From positions 1 through 64,000 of the forward strand of contig CALHZK010000005.1 in the NCBI GenBank assembly GCA_938040655.1: 64,000 nucleotides of DNA, given 5' to 3'. This stretch comes from an uncultured Candidatus Saccharibacteria bacterium (GTDB lineage: Bacteria > Patescibacteriota > Saccharimonadia > Saccharimonadales > Saccharimonadaceae). How positions within the stretch are numbered: position 1 is the stretch's first letter; each line of letters begins with the position of its first letter. This document shows positions 32,126-41,337 of the stretch, piece by piece. Made by a program: the position numbers and the translations under genes. The notes below the pieces were generated by a model. That model was given only the letters and a program-made list of their open reading frames with translations. It made no database searches and was not told where the DNA came from.

Positions 32126-34012
32126 ATGAACGCTCAAGATGTCCGCAATAAATACCTCGAATTTTATCAAAAACAAGGCCACGCTATTGTCAAGCGGGCA
32201 CCGCTGATCCTGACTGACGACCCGACAACGCTCTTTACTGGTGCGGGTATGCAGCCGATGATCCCATACCTGCTGGGCGAGGCACACCCACAGGGTAAGC
32301 GCATCGCCGACTCGCAGACGTGCCTGCGCGCTCAAGATATCGACGATATTGGCGATAACCGCCACACTACCTTCTTTGAGATGCTCGGCAATTGGAGCTT
32401 GGGCGACTACTTTAAGCAAGAGCAGATCGGCTGGATGTGGACATTCCTCACCGAGGTGGTGGGGCTCGACCCAAATCGCCTGTATGTAACGTGTTTCATT
32501 GGTGCGCCTGAGTATAACATTGCCAAAGACACCGAAGCAGCCGAGCTGTGGCGGCAGAAATTTGCCGAAAAGGGGATCGAAGCGAAGAGTGCTGACATCG
32601 GCAGCGAAGAGCGCGGCGCAGCCCGTGGCATCCAGCCAGGTGAGCGCATCTTCTACTATGACGGCAGCAAAAACTGGTGGAGTCGCAACGGCGGACCCGA
32701 GACGACACCAGTCGGTGACCCATGCGGGCCCGATAGCGAGATGTTTTATGAGTTTGACTTCATCGAGCACGACCCGAAGTTTGGTGAGCACTGCCATCCT
32801 AACTGCGACTGCGGGCGCTTTATGGAGATCGGCAACAACGTCTTTATGGCATACAAGAAGGTAGCCGAGGGACAGTTTGTTCCACTAGATAAGCCGAATA
32901 TCGACCACGGCTCTGGCCTGGAGCGCATTGCGGCTGCGGCCAATAACGACCCCGATGTCTTTAAGATTAGCCTGATGTGGCCTATTATCAGTAAGCTTGA
33001 GCAGCTTAGTGGCAAGCGCTATACTTCGCACACCGAGAGTATGCGGGTAATTGCCGACCACCTGCGAGCGGCCACCTTCATGGCGGTCGATGGCTGCGTC
33101 CCAAGCAACAAGGAGCAGGGCTATGTGATGCGCCGCCTCTTGCGACGGGCTATCCGCTACAGCTTCGACCTTGGCATCGAGCAGAACTTTCTTGAAGCAG
33201 TGGTGCCGGTGATTGCCGACCTATACGAGGCAGACTTCCCAGAGGTCAAAGCAGCGCGCGAACAGATTATCGCCGTGCTCGCCAAGGAAGAAAAAGCCTT
33301 CCGGCAGACGCTGCGCAAGGGGCTCAAGCAGATGCAGCAGTATGTCGCAGACGGCCTGACTGGCGCGGAATTATTTACGCTGTATGATACCTTTGGCTTC
33401 CCGGTAGAGCTCAGTACAGAGGAGGCATACAAGCAAGGGATTGCACTCTCTGAAGACTGGCGGGCAGAATTTGACGCCAAAATGGCCGAGCAGCGCCAGC
33501 GCTCCAAAACGGCGCGCAAAGGGCAGTTTAGTGGTGGGCTGGAAGGTCACGACCCAATTCATCTCAAGTATCACACGGCAACACACCTGCTCGGGGCAGC
33601 GCTACGCATGGTATTGAAAGCACCAGATTTGCAGCAGCATGGCAGCAACATCACCGCTCAACGCCTGCGCTTCGACTTCAATCACGATAAGCTCACCCCA
33701 GAGGAGAAGCAAGCAGTGGAAGACCAAGTCAATGCCTGGATCGAGGCAGACTTGCCTGTGAGCTTTGCCGTCTACCCAACCGATGAAGCACTGAAGCTCG
33801 GTGCAATCGGTGCCTTTGGTGAGCGCTACGGCGACACCGTCAAGGTCTATTCTATCGGCGAAGGTGATGAGCGCGTGAGCTTCGAAGTGTGCGGGGGGCC
33901 ACACGTCGAGCACACTGGCGTCTTGGCCGAAGGTGGCATGCGCTTCAAAATCACCAAGGAAGAGTCGAGCTCGGCCGGTATCCGCCGGATCAAGGCCGTC
34001 CTCCGCTCATAA
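32126..34012 (+). CDS. alaS: alanyl-tRNA synthetase, short form without the C-Ala domain
   Basis: This enzyme charges tRNA-Ala. The class II catalytic core is complete (FTGAGMQPMIPYL, TFFEMLGNWSLGDYFK, the aspartate-rich WWSRNGGPE region, GSGLERIAA), then the tRNA-recognition helices and the editing domain with HTATHLLGA and CGGPHVEHTG. It stops after the editing domain (SSAGIRRIKAVL) at 628 residues, whereas most bacterial forms are near 870 and carry a C-terminal DHHA1/C-Ala domain. TATAAT at 32113-32118, within the palindrome GGTATAATACC, is seven bases before ATG 32126. Confidence 0.96.
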   Translation: MNAQDVRNKYLEFYQKQGHAIVKRAPLILTDDPTTLFTGAGMQPMIPYLLGEAHPQGKRIADSQTCLRAQDIDDIGDNRHTTFFEMLGNWSLGDYFKQEQIGWMWTFLTEVVGLDPNRLYVTCFIGAPEYNIAKDTEAAELWRQKFAEKGIEAKSADIGSEERGAARGIQPGERIFYYDGSKNWWSRNGGPETTPVGDPCGPDSEMFYEFDFIEHDPKFGEHCHPNCDCGRFMEIGNNVFMAYKKVAEGQFVPLDKPNIDHGSGLERIAAAANNDPDVFKISLMWPIISKLEQLSGKRYTSHTESMRVIADHLRAATFMAVDGCVPSNKEQGYVMRRLLRRAIRYSFDLGIEQNFLEAVVPVIADLYEADFPEVKAAREQIIAVLAKEEKAFRQTLRKGLKQMQQYVADGLTGAELFTLYDTFGFPVELSTEEAYKQGIALSEDWRAEFDAKMAEQRQRSKTARKGQFSGGLEGHDPIHLKYHTATHLLGAALRMVLKAPDLQQHGSNITAQRLRFDFNHDKLTPEEKQAVEDQVNAWIEADLPVSFAVYPTDEALKLGAIGAFGERYGDTVKVYSIGEGDERVSFEVCGGPHVEHTGVLAEGGMRFKITKEESSSAGIRRIKAVLRS

Positions 34013-34076
34013 AACCAATTATTTTTTAGCAAAATTGGCACAGATAAGCAAAAGTAGTATATAATAAGGTTTGTCT

Positions 34077-35339
34077 ATGGTTTTTGATAAAATCCTCAAG
34101 AAGAAAGACGCGGTAGACACTGAGTACCTGGTTGGTCTTGATATCGGTACGGAATATATCAAAGCTTTAATCGCGCGGGTCCATAATGATGAAATTGACA
34201 TAGTTGGGGTGGGCCGATCCCAGCAAAATTTAGGCGATATGTATCAGGGGGCAATCGCTGATATCAGCGGCGTTGTGGCGAATTGTGAGGCCGCTTTGTC
34301 TGAAGCTGAGGATAAATCTGGCGTGCAGGCAAAGCGGGTGGTGATCGGTATCGCTGGTGAACTTGTCAAAGGTGTGACAAACACTATTCGTTACCGCCGG
34401 CCACAGCCAGATAAACCGCTTGATGTTGCCGAGATGGAATTTATCATCGAAAAAGTTCAGGAGCGGGCCCAAGGCAAGGCGCAAGCCCAGATCGCTCTGG
34501 AGACTGGCAGTGAAGACGTTGAGGTGAAATTAGTAAACTCAGCGTTGGTTAGCATTCATATAGATGGCTACAAAGTCAGTAACCCGATTGGCTTTCAGGG
34601 GCGAGATGTGGCAGTGCAGATTTATACAGCTTTTGCGCCGATGGTACATATTGGTGCTCTAGAAAAGGTGGCCGACGAGTTGGCACTTGATCTGATTGCT
34701 GTGGCAGCCGAGCCATTTGCGGTGAGTCGCAGTGTTCTCGGTACAGACGCTAACAGTAGTTTTACAGCTATTCTGGCTGATGTTGGTGGCGGTACCACCG
34801 ATATCGCAGTGGTGAATGACGGCGGTGTCGAGGGGACAAAGATGTTCGGTATTGGTGGGCGTAGCTTCACTAAGATGATTGCGAGTGACTTGGAGCTGAG
34901 CCATAAAGACGCCGAAAAACTGAAACTGAATGCTGACTATGAATACATCAAACCATCAGTGAAGAAAAAGCTAGAAGAAGCGATCGATAAAACGCTCGAA
35001 GTTTGGATTGCTGGGGTAGAGTTAGCGCTGAGTGAATTTGACAGCGTCGATCATTTGCCGAACAGGATTTTACTGTGTGGCGGTGGCGCAAGCCTCAAAA
35101 AGCTAGTGACAGCACTTTCGGAGCGGCCATGGTACAAAGATTTACCATTTACCAAGCGGCCGACTGTCCAGCATATTAAACCAACTGATGTGATCGGTAT
35201 TACTGATTCGACAGGCGATATTACTGATCATACGTTTATCACCGCCATGGGCCTTTTGCGGGTCGGCCATGATACAATGGTGGGGAGTCAGGATGGGCGC
35301 AGTCTTATGGAGAAAGTTAATCGGTTGTTAAAGATATAA
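34077..35339 (+). CDS. FtsA/PilM-like actin-fold ATPase
   Basis: This 420-residue protein has the FtsA-type phosphate-1 loop (YLVGLDIGTEYIKALIA), an SHS2/1C-like insert, the phosphate-2 loop (ILADVGGGTTDIAVV) and the adenosine motif (ILLCGGGASLKKL). It lacks a clear C-terminal amphipathic membrane helix except for the last residues (MEKVNRLLKI). FtsA anchors FtsZ; PilM of type IV pili has the same fold, and the data do not separate the two. No ftsZ is here, while a prepilin lies at 54642. The frame is open from TTG 34071; ATG 34077 after TATAAT 34060-34065 is chosen. The next gene, 14 bases on, is probably its membrane partner. Confidence 0.85.
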   Translation: MVFDKILKKKDAVDTEYLVGLDIGTEYIKALIARVHNDEIDIVGVGRSQQNLGDMYQGAIADISGVVANCEAALSEAEDKSGVQAKRVVIGIAGELVKGVTNTIRYRRPQPDKPLDVAEMEFIIEKVQERAQGKAQAQIALETGSEDVEVKLVNSALVSIHIDGYKVSNPIGFQGRDVAVQIYTAFAPMVHIGALEKVADELALDLIAVAAEPFAVSRSVLGTDANSSFTAILADVGGGTTDIAVVNDGGVEGTKMFGIGGRSFTKMIASDLELSHKDAEKLKLNADYEYIKPSVKKKLEEAIDKTLEVWIAGVELALSEFDSVDHLPNRILLCGGGASLKKLVTALSERPWYKDLPFTKRPTVQHIKPTDVIGITDSTGDITDHTFITAMGLLRVGHDTMVGSQDGRSLMEKVNRLLKI

Positions 35340-35353
35340 GATAAATTTATACG

Positions 35354-36955
35354 ATGAAAAAAGACGTCATTTACATCGATGTCGACGACGATATCACGAC
35401 GATTGTCGGCAAAATCAAATCAGCCAAAGAGCGAATCGTTGCTCTGGTACCGCCGAAACGGATTGGTGTGCTACAAAGTGCGGTGACCATGCGGCTACTG
35501 ACCCGGGCAGCCGGTGATGTCGATAAGCGCTTAGTATTGATTACCGGCGATAGCGCGCTGGCTGGGTTGGCAGCAGCAGCTCGTATCCCAGTGGCAAAAA
35601 ACTTACAGACCAAACCAGAAGTTGCTGAAGTACCGGCTCTAAAGGTTGATGGCGATGATGATATTATTGACGGTCGTGAGCTAGTTGATCCGGCATCTGC
35701 GGCTGACGCTGATCGTCCAAAATCAGCTCCAGCGGCCTCTGCTACTCCTTCCGCGAGCGACAAAAAGCCGGCCACACCGGCCAAAAAGAACACACCAAAA
35801 GTTCCGAACTTCAACCTGTTTCGCAAGAAGATGTTGTTGATCGGCGGCGGCGTGTTGGCGCTGCTGATTTTCCTTATCTGGGCGATTTGGTTTGCACCGC
35901 GTGCCACAGTCGTGATTACTGCCAAGACCACTTCGTTATCGATTAACAATAATGTCGCGCTCAAGCTCGAAGGGGCGACCGACACCCAATCGCGCGTCAT
36001 CAAAGCACTCTACCAAGAGCAAAAGCACGATGTGTCGGTTGATTTTACACCTACCGGCAAGAAACGAGTGGGCGAGAAAGCCAGTGGCACCATGCGGCTA
36101 TCTCGTACGTCGATTTCTAGTACACCGATCAGCGTGCCAGCGGGTACGGCTTTCTCGGCTGGTGATTATACCTTTGTGAGCACGGAGTCAGCGACCCTGA
36201 GTGGCACTAGTGTCGGCCCCGGTGGGCTTGTCCAGAGTGGGGCATCAGTCAAGGTGGTGGCAACCAAGATCGGCGATGAGTATAACTTATCAGAGCGCCG
36301 CTACCAGTCGAGTATCGATGGCATCAGCGCACAAGGGACGAACATGTCTGGCGGCAGTAGCCGAGACGTCACGGTAGTGAGTAGCGAGGATGTCGCCAAA
36401 GCGAGCGAGCGCCTCAAAGAGCAAAAAGATACGTCAGCACAGGCGAAACTCAGCAGCTCGTTTGGTAGTTCAGCGGTTGTTATAAAAGAAAGCTATGCAG
36501 AGCAGCTGCGTGGTATGACTCCGAGTGTGGCAGTCGACAATGAAGCGAATGGTCCGGTCACGCTTAAGGCAACTCGGTTGGCCTCGATGTTTGCAGTAGA
36601 CAAAACAGAGCTCAAGAAGTACCTAGTCGGTAGCGTCGAGAATGAGCTGAAGGGGAAGAAGTCACAAAAGATCTATAAAGATGGCGTCAATGATACTAAG
36701 TTTTCACAATTCGCTGAGAGTGGTGGTAACTACACAGTCAATCTGGCGACAAAGGCCTCAGTCGGCCCAACGATCGACGAGACTAAAGTCAAAGACCAGG
36801 CAAAGGGCCGTAGCTATGGCGATATTCAGTCAAGCTTGGAATCGATCGATGGCGTTGAAGATGTTGACACAAAATTCTGGCCCTTCTGGGTGCATAAGGT
36901 GCCGAATGATACGAAACGAATAAACGTCGAGTTCAAGCTAAAAAATGCGAGCTAA
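35354..36955 (+). CDS. membrane protein with a large extracytoplasmic domain, partner of the FtsA/PilM-like protein
   Basis: The 533 residues comprise a cytoplasmic N-terminal domain (about 1-85, alpha/beta, VIYIDVDDDITTIVGKIK), a disordered Ala/Pro/Lys linker (about 110-150), one membrane segment (about 160-182) and a long extracytoplasmic region of beta character. The C-terminal part (SYGDIQSSLESIDGVEDVD) resembles baseplate-J-like proteins seen in other Candidate Phyla bacteria. I can name no function. The position directly after an FtsA/PilM-like gene suggests an assembly that spans the membrane, perhaps for pili or division. It overlaps ruvX by 11 bases. Confidence 0.75.
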   Translation: MKKDVIYIDVDDDITTIVGKIKSAKERIVALVPPKRIGVLQSAVTMRLLTRAAGDVDKRLVLITGDSALAGLAAAARIPVAKNLQTKPEVAEVPALKVDGDDDIIDGRELVDPASAADADRPKSAPAASATPSASDKKPATPAKKNTPKVPNFNLFRKKMLLIGGGVLALLIFLIWAIWFAPRATVVITAKTTSLSINNNVALKLEGATDTQSRVIKALYQEQKHDVSVDFTPTGKKRVGEKASGTMRLSRTSISSTPISVPAGTAFSAGDYTFVSTESATLSGTSVGPGGLVQSGASVKVVATKIGDEYNLSERRYQSSIDGISAQGTNMSGGSSRDVTVVSSEDVAKASERLKEQKDTSAQAKLSSSFGSSAVVIKESYAEQLRGMTPSVAVDNEANGPVTLKATRLASMFAVDKTELKKYLVGSVENELKGKKSQKIYKDGVNDTKFSQFAESGGNYTVNLATKASVGPTIDETKVKDQAKGRSYGDIQSSLESIDGVEDVDTKFWPFWVHKVPNDTKRINVEFKLKNAS

Positions 36956-37349
36956 GAATTTTTTGGCGCTCGATGTTGGGGAGAAGCGAATTGGCCTCGC
37001 TATGGCTGACAACCAGGTACGGATCGCTGTGCCATTTGGTTGGGTCGAAAATGACGACCAGGTGATGATGCATTTGGCAGAGATTATACTGCGCCACCAC
37101 ATCTCGCGAGTTATTGTCGGGTATCCACGTAATCAATCTGGCCAGCCAACACAGCAAACTGAATTTGTGGTACAATTTACGAGAAGGCTACGTGAGCTGG
37201 AGCTTAATATTGCGATTAATTATCAAGATGAATCGTTGACAAGCGTTCAGGCGAGGCAGCGTCTTGGTCAGGCGGTCGCACATAAGGGTGATATCGATGC
37301 TGAGGCAGCAAGTATAATTTTGCAGGATTATTTGGAGGCTATGGAGTGA
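36945..37349 (+). CDS. ruvX: RuvX/YqgF family nuclease
   Basis: This 134-residue RNase H-like protein is a putative Holliday-junction resolvase and pre-16S rRNA 5'-end nuclease. The catalytic acids are seen in FLALDVGEKRIGLAMAD, IVGYPRNQSG, YQDESLTSVQA and the C-terminal DIDAEAASIILQDYL. The start overlaps the end of the preceding gene by 11 bases, and its stop overlaps the mltG start (GTGA). RuvX-mltG is a pairing common in bacteria. Confidence 0.94.
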   Translation: MRAKNFLALDVGEKRIGLAMADNQVRIAVPFGWVENDDQVMMHLAEIILRHHISRVIVGYPRNQSGQPTQQTEFVVQFTRRLRELELNIAINYQDESLTSVQARQRLGQAVAHKGDIDAEAASIILQDYLEAME

Positions 37350-38416
37350 AAATTCGAAAAAAACGATGGCTAACCGGTGTAATGATTGTTATGTCTGTGC
37401 TTATTCTAGGTGTAATAATCGCGGCTATTTGGTACCGGCAGATGCTGCAGCCGGTTGATCCGAACAAACAGCAGTCAGTTCAAGTGACGATCGAAAAGGG
37501 TATGACGACGAATCAGCTCGCCAAAACGCTAGAGCAAAAGCAGCTAATCCGTAGCGCGTTCGCTTTCTCGGTGGTTGTCCGGCTGAGCGGCGCACATGCC
37601 TTCCAGGCGGGCACATATAGTATTAAACCAAGCCAGTCTCTACCAGAAATTGTCCGGCACTTGACGGGTGGCCAAGCAGAGATGATGTCGGTCACGTTCT
37701 ATCCAGGGGCCACACTTGACACCAAGGCTACCAGCGGTCGCACAACAACTGTCGCTTCAGTCCTCAAGAAGGCTGGTTTTAGCGATGAGCAGATCCAGCA
37801 GGCTTTTCGGGCAGAGTATACTGGTGCAGCGTTGGCAGGTCGGCCAGCTGGTGCCGGTTTAGAGGGCTATATCTATGGCGAGACCTATTCAATATCGTCT
37901 GACGCCTCGGCGCAGCAAGTGCTGCAGCGAGCAGTGACACATTTTTCTCAGATTGTGACCAAGTATGACCTAGAGAGAAAGTTCGCAAGCCGAGGGTTGA
38001 CGCTGTACCAGGGTATTACTCTGGCCTCGATTGTTCAGAAAGAATCGAAAGGTTGTGGTGCTGGGGTGACAGTCTGTGAAGATCAGCGGCAGATTGCCAG
38101 TGTGTTTTATAATCGCTTGAAGAAAGATATACCGCTTGGGTCTGACGTGACGTACCATTACGCCGCAGATAAGGCAGGTGTCGCACGTGACCACACGTTG
38201 AATTCACCGTACAATACGCGGCTCCACAAGGGCTTGCCGCCAGGGCCGATCGCTGTGCCTGGTCTGAGCGCACTGAATGCAGTCGCTGATCCCGCTGCCA
38301 CCGACAATCTCTACTTTATTAGCGGTGATGACGACGTGACTTATTTCGGTAAGACTGAGGCGGATCATCAAGCTAATGTCAAAGCTCATTGTGCCAAAAA
38401 ATGCCTTCTCCCTTGA
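37346..38416 (+). CDS. mltG: endolytic murein transglycosylase
   Basis: MltG is an inner-membrane YceG-like enzyme that cuts nascent glycan strands and sets their length. It has one N-terminal membrane segment (about 9-29), a LysM-like subdomain (VTIEKGMTTNQLAKTL), and the catalytic region with Glu in LASIVQKESKG, FYNRLKKDIPLGSD and YNTRLHKGLPPGPI. Two Cys near the active site (GCGAGVTVCED) could pair. The start is a GTG at 37346 overlapping ruvX; 356 residues is typical. Confidence 0.95.
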   Translation: MKIRKKRWLTGVMIVMSVLILGVIIAAIWYRQMLQPVDPNKQQSVQVTIEKGMTTNQLAKTLEQKQLIRSAFAFSVVVRLSGAHAFQAGTYSIKPSQSLPEIVRHLTGGQAEMMSVTFYPGATLDTKATSGRTTTVASVLKKAGFSDEQIQQAFRAEYTGAALAGRPAGAGLEGYIYGETYSISSDASAQQVLQRAVTHFSQIVTKYDLERKFASRGLTLYQGITLASIVQKESKGCGAGVTVCEDQRQIASVFYNRLKKDIPLGSDVTYHYAADKAGVARDHTLNSPYNTRLHKGLPPGPIAVPGLSALNAVADPAATDNLYFISGDDDVTYFGKTEADHQANVKAHCAKKCLLP

Positions 38417-38438
38417 CAGGTAGTTTGTTCTAAAAAAT

Positions 38439-38470
38439 ACATTGACATAATTGTCAATGTTTAGTACAAT
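38439..38470 (+). promoter_or_regulatory. consensus promoter with a perfect palindrome over the -35 box
   Basis: ACATTGACA and TGTCAATGT form a perfect nine-base inverted repeat (38439-38460, four-base centre). It contains TTGACA at 38442-38447; TACAAT follows after 17 bases at 38465-38470. A dyad in this place is a likely operator for a dimeric repressor. It is the most consensus-like promoter seen in the window. Confidence 0.75.
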
Positions 38471-38476
38471 AAAAGA

Positions 38477-38627
38477 AGTTCACATATTGGTGCTATGTTG
38501 GTCATAGCATGTGAGGAACCTACCAGAATTGTCGTACGGACGCAGTATAACTAATTCTAGCAATATATAATATCACTAATATTAGGTCGACACGCGTCCT
38601 GTTCTAGAGCGAGAAGAAAGACAGCGT
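38477..38627 (+). promoter_or_regulatory. long structured 5' leader of the LysM-CHAP gene
   Basis: The predicted transcript carries about 150 untranslated bases. The 5' hairpin (38478-38518) has CACAT/ATGTG as outer and GCTATG/CATAGC as inner helix, with TTGGT appearing both in the bulge and in the loop. Further on AGAATT can pair with AATTCT, and GGACGC with GCGTCC. There is no terminator. No known riboswitch consensus was recognised. A second TATAAT near 38570 could start a shorter transcript. Confidence 0.5.
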
Positions 38628-39821
38628 ATGGTAGCACGCACTGATGGTAACATCTGGTGCAAGGAGCAGAGTATTCGTAACCAATCATCAACGAAGAAGG
38701 TAAGCAAACTTTTTCATAAGCGTGCCTTGCTGGCATATAGCGGCGTTTTCCTACTCGCCGTCTCATTCTTAACTTTGAGTAATCAAGGGAGCAACAACGT
38801 TGCCGTCCAGTCAGACACTGTGTCGGCTTCACAGGCAGTCGCGACGTCAAGCAATACTTCATCTCAGGATGCAGGTAAAATATCGGTTGACCAGCTAACT
38901 GCCGCGAATGTGGTGACTAATTTGGCCGAGACGACAAATCTCCCAGCTTCTGGCAACTTGCGAGAAGCGACTACCACCTTGACGGTCAAGAAAGAGTTGG
39001 CCCAGAACGATAGTGGTGTGATCACCAAACCACAGATTATTCAGCCTGAGACTTCGGCTGGTCGCGGCCTCAAGAATTACGTCACTAAGTCTGGCGACAC
39101 GATCGAGAGTATTGCCAAGCAGTTCAAGGTGTCAGCACAGACGATTCGTTGGGCAAATAATATGACCTCTGATGCAGTTGAGCCAGGTAAGACATTGGTG
39201 ATCCCAATGGTTGATGGTGTTGTCTATACGATTAAAGATGGCGATACAATAGAGAAGATTGCCGAAAAATACAAAGTCAATGCTGAGCGGGTGACGCTCT
39301 ATAATGACCTGACGAATGGTATTGCGTTGGCGAAAGATACACGAATTGTGTTGCCAGGAGCTGAACTACCAGAGAACGAGCGGCCTGGCTACACTGCGCC
39401 ACGTGGAGGGCGCTCACGTAGTGGCAATGGCTCTCCGTCGGCACAGTCGGGCGGTGGTAGTACCTATGGTAATCCGTATTATAATGCATCAGTCGGCAAC
39501 CGCTATGCACCGGGCAACTGTACCTGGTATGTCTATGAGCGTCGAGCTGAGCTTGGACGGCCGATTGGTAGCTTCTGGGGTAATGCAACCTCTTGGGCGA
39601 ATAGCGCTCGGTCAGCTGGTTTCTTGGTTGACAATAATCCGACACCTGGTGCGATTTTCCAGACCACCTGGGGTGGCTATGGCCTTGGCCACGTGGGAAT
39701 GGTTGAGCGGGTTGATGCGCAGAATATCTATATCAGCGACATGAACTATGCTGGCTATAACATTGTGACTCACCGGGTCATCCCAATGTCAGAGGTTCAT
39801 CGGTATAACTTTATTCACTAG
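38628..39821 (+). CDS. secreted peptidoglycan hydrolase with two LysM domains and a CHAP domain
   Basis: This 397-residue protein has an N-terminal membrane or signal segment (about 33-51), a Ser/Thr-rich spacer, two LysM repeats that bind glycan (about 150-193 and 199-243), a Gly/Ser linker and a C-terminal CHAP amidase/endopeptidase domain. The likely catalytic Cys is near 298 (APGNCTWYVYERR) and the His near 355 (GLGHVGMVE). It probably cuts stem peptides in its own wall during growth or division; action on a neighbouring cell is a guess. Its leader and operator-like promoter suggest tight control. A terminator at 39842 follows. Confidence 0.93.
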   Translation: MVARTDGNIWCKEQSIRNQSSTKKVSKLFHKRALLAYSGVFLLAVSFLTLSNQGSNNVAVQSDTVSASQAVATSSNTSSQDAGKISVDQLTAANVVTNLAETTNLPASGNLREATTTLTVKKELAQNDSGVITKPQIIQPETSAGRGLKNYVTKSGDTIESIAKQFKVSAQTIRWANNMTSDAVEPGKTLVIPMVDGVVYTIKDGDTIEKIAEKYKVNAERVTLYNDLTNGIALAKDTRIVLPGAELPENERPGYTAPRGGRSRSGNGSPSAQSGGGSTYGNPYYNASVGNRYAPGNCTWYVYERRAELGRPIGSFWGNATSWANSARSAGFLVDNNPTPGAIFQTTWGGYGLGHVGMVERVDAQNIYISDMNYAGYNIVTHRVIPMSEVHRYNFIH

Positions 39822-39841
39822 ATAAGAATTTGAGACACCAA

Positions 39842-39878
39842 CAAAAAGCGCTGCCGTATCTTTGCGGGGCGCTTTTTG
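39842..39878 (+). terminator. intrinsic terminator between the CHAP gene and obgE
   Basis: CAAAAAGCGC pairs with GCGCTTTTTG around a 17-base loop. The T-run ends one base before the obgE -10 box (TATACT 39880-39885), so the end of one transcript and start of the next are back to back. Confidence 0.85.
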
Positions 39879-39891
39879 CTATACTAAAACC

Positions 39892-41238
39892 ATGTTTGTT
39901 GATATTGCCAAAGTATTTGTCAAAGCAGGGAAGGGCGGTGACGGTGCGGTCAGTTTTCGGCATGAGAAATATGTCGATAAAGGTGGCCCGGATGGTGGCG
40001 ATGGCGGCCGTGGCGGCGATGTGGTGTTTCGGGCGACGAAGGATCTCAACACCCTCCTGAGTTTTCGCTATAAGCCTGAACTAAAGGCGATGAATGGTAT
40101 GGATGGTGCGAAGCGAGATAAGCGTGGCCGTAGTGGACAAACGCTTGTTGTGCCTGTGCCGATGGGTACTCTGGTCACGCGTGATGGCAAAGTGATCGCT
40201 GATCTGACCGCTGATGGCCAGCAGGCAGTCGTGGCGACCGGTGGTGACGGTGGGTTTGGGAATGCGCATTTCACCTCGAGTACACGCCAGGCACCCAAGA
40301 TGGCTGAGCGGGGCGAGGCGGGCGAGGAGTTTGAGGCTGAGCTAGAACTCAAGCTGCTAGCTGATGTCGGGCTGGTTGGCTTCCCTAATGCTGGCAAGTC
40401 AACTTTTCTTAGCGTGGTGTCAAACGCCCGACCTGAAATAGCTAATTATGAGTTTACGACCCTGACACCAAATCTTGGGGTTGCTCGAGTTGATGATGCC
40501 GGGTTGTTGATTGCCGATATTCCCGGGCTTATTGAAGGAGCGTCTGAAGGGAAGGGGTTGGGCGATCAGTTCTTGCGCCATGTTGAGCGCACTGCCGTAC
40601 TACTGCACATGATTGATGTTTATAGTGATGACCCGGCAGAAAAATACCAAACAATTCGCCGTGAGCTTGAGCGGTATTCTCAGGAGTTGGCGGCACGGCC
40701 AGAGATTATCACACTGACAAAGTGCGAAGGGCTAGATGATGAGATTATCGCTATGCAGGTGAGCGGGTTACGGCGTGTTGCACCAGACAAGACGGTAGTG
40801 GCTATCTCGTCGCAAACTCATGCTGGCGTGACTGAGCTGCTACGGCTCCTGCGCCGGCAGGTTGCTGATTATCGCGCGCGCGAGCACAAGGCGGCAGAAG
40901 AAGAGACCGCAGAGCTACCGGTGATCACTTTGGATACACGCACGATGTCTGACAAATGGACGGTTGAGCGGGTTGCGACAGCTGATGGCGAGAAGAGTGA
41001 TGAGGGTGAGAATGATGGCGATAGCCTGGCCAGCAGCTGCGCGCCGCGCTTCATTGTCTGCGGTGCCAAGATCGAGAAATTCGCCCGCCGTACTAATTTT
41101 GACCAGTTCGAGGCAGTCAACCGCCTGCGCGACATCATGAGAAAGATGGGTATTACTCATGAACTGCTGCGCCAAGGAGCGACCGGCCAGAGCATCATCC
41201 AGATCGGTGAGGACGAGCTGACGCTGGTCGAGCAGTAA
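39892..41238 (+). CDS. obgE: GTPase Obg
   Basis: Obg is an essential GTPase in 50S assembly and stress control. Its three domains are visible: the glycine-rich Obg fold (residues about 1-157, GGDGGRGGDVVF), the G domain with GFPNAGKST (G1), DIPGLIEGA (G3) and LTKCEG (G4), and the C-terminal OCT domain (about 380-448, FIVCGAKIEKFARRT). The frame is open from 39862, but TATACT at 39880-39885 makes ATG 39892 (MFVDIAKVF) the leaderless start. At 448 residues the length is normal. Confidence 0.97.
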   Translation: MFVDIAKVFVKAGKGGDGAVSFRHEKYVDKGGPDGGDGGRGGDVVFRATKDLNTLLSFRYKPELKAMNGMDGAKRDKRGRSGQTLVVPVPMGTLVTRDGKVIADLTADGQQAVVATGGDGGFGNAHFTSSTRQAPKMAERGEAGEEFEAELELKLLADVGLVGFPNAGKSTFLSVVSNARPEIANYEFTTLTPNLGVARVDDAGLLIADIPGLIEGASEGKGLGDQFLRHVERTAVLLHMIDVYSDDPAEKYQTIRRELERYSQELAARPEIITLTKCEGLDDEIIAMQVSGLRRVAPDKTVVAISSQTHAGVTELLRLLRRQVADYRAREHKAAEEETAELPVITLDTRTMSDKWTVERVATADGEKSDEGENDGDSLASSCAPRFIVCGAKIEKFARRTNFDQFEAVNRLRDIMRKMGITHELLRQGATGQSIIQIGEDELTLVEQ

Positions 41239-41337
41239 TAAGAATTCAATACTGACGACCATACAGACTATTCTTCCTACGTTGTCGTTCTAAGAGTATT
41301 GTTTCAGGCCGGCATCGTGGTCTGCTATACTTGAAAT

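Noticed and set aside
31451..32797. 448-codon minus-strand ORF across mnmA, rpsP and alaS
   Set aside because: It is antisense to three clear genes and their terminator and promoters, and reads like a shadow of codon bias.
38477..38627. Known c-di-AMP (ydaO-type) riboswitch
   Set aside because: The gene type fits, but the conserved core sequences of that class are not present by eye.
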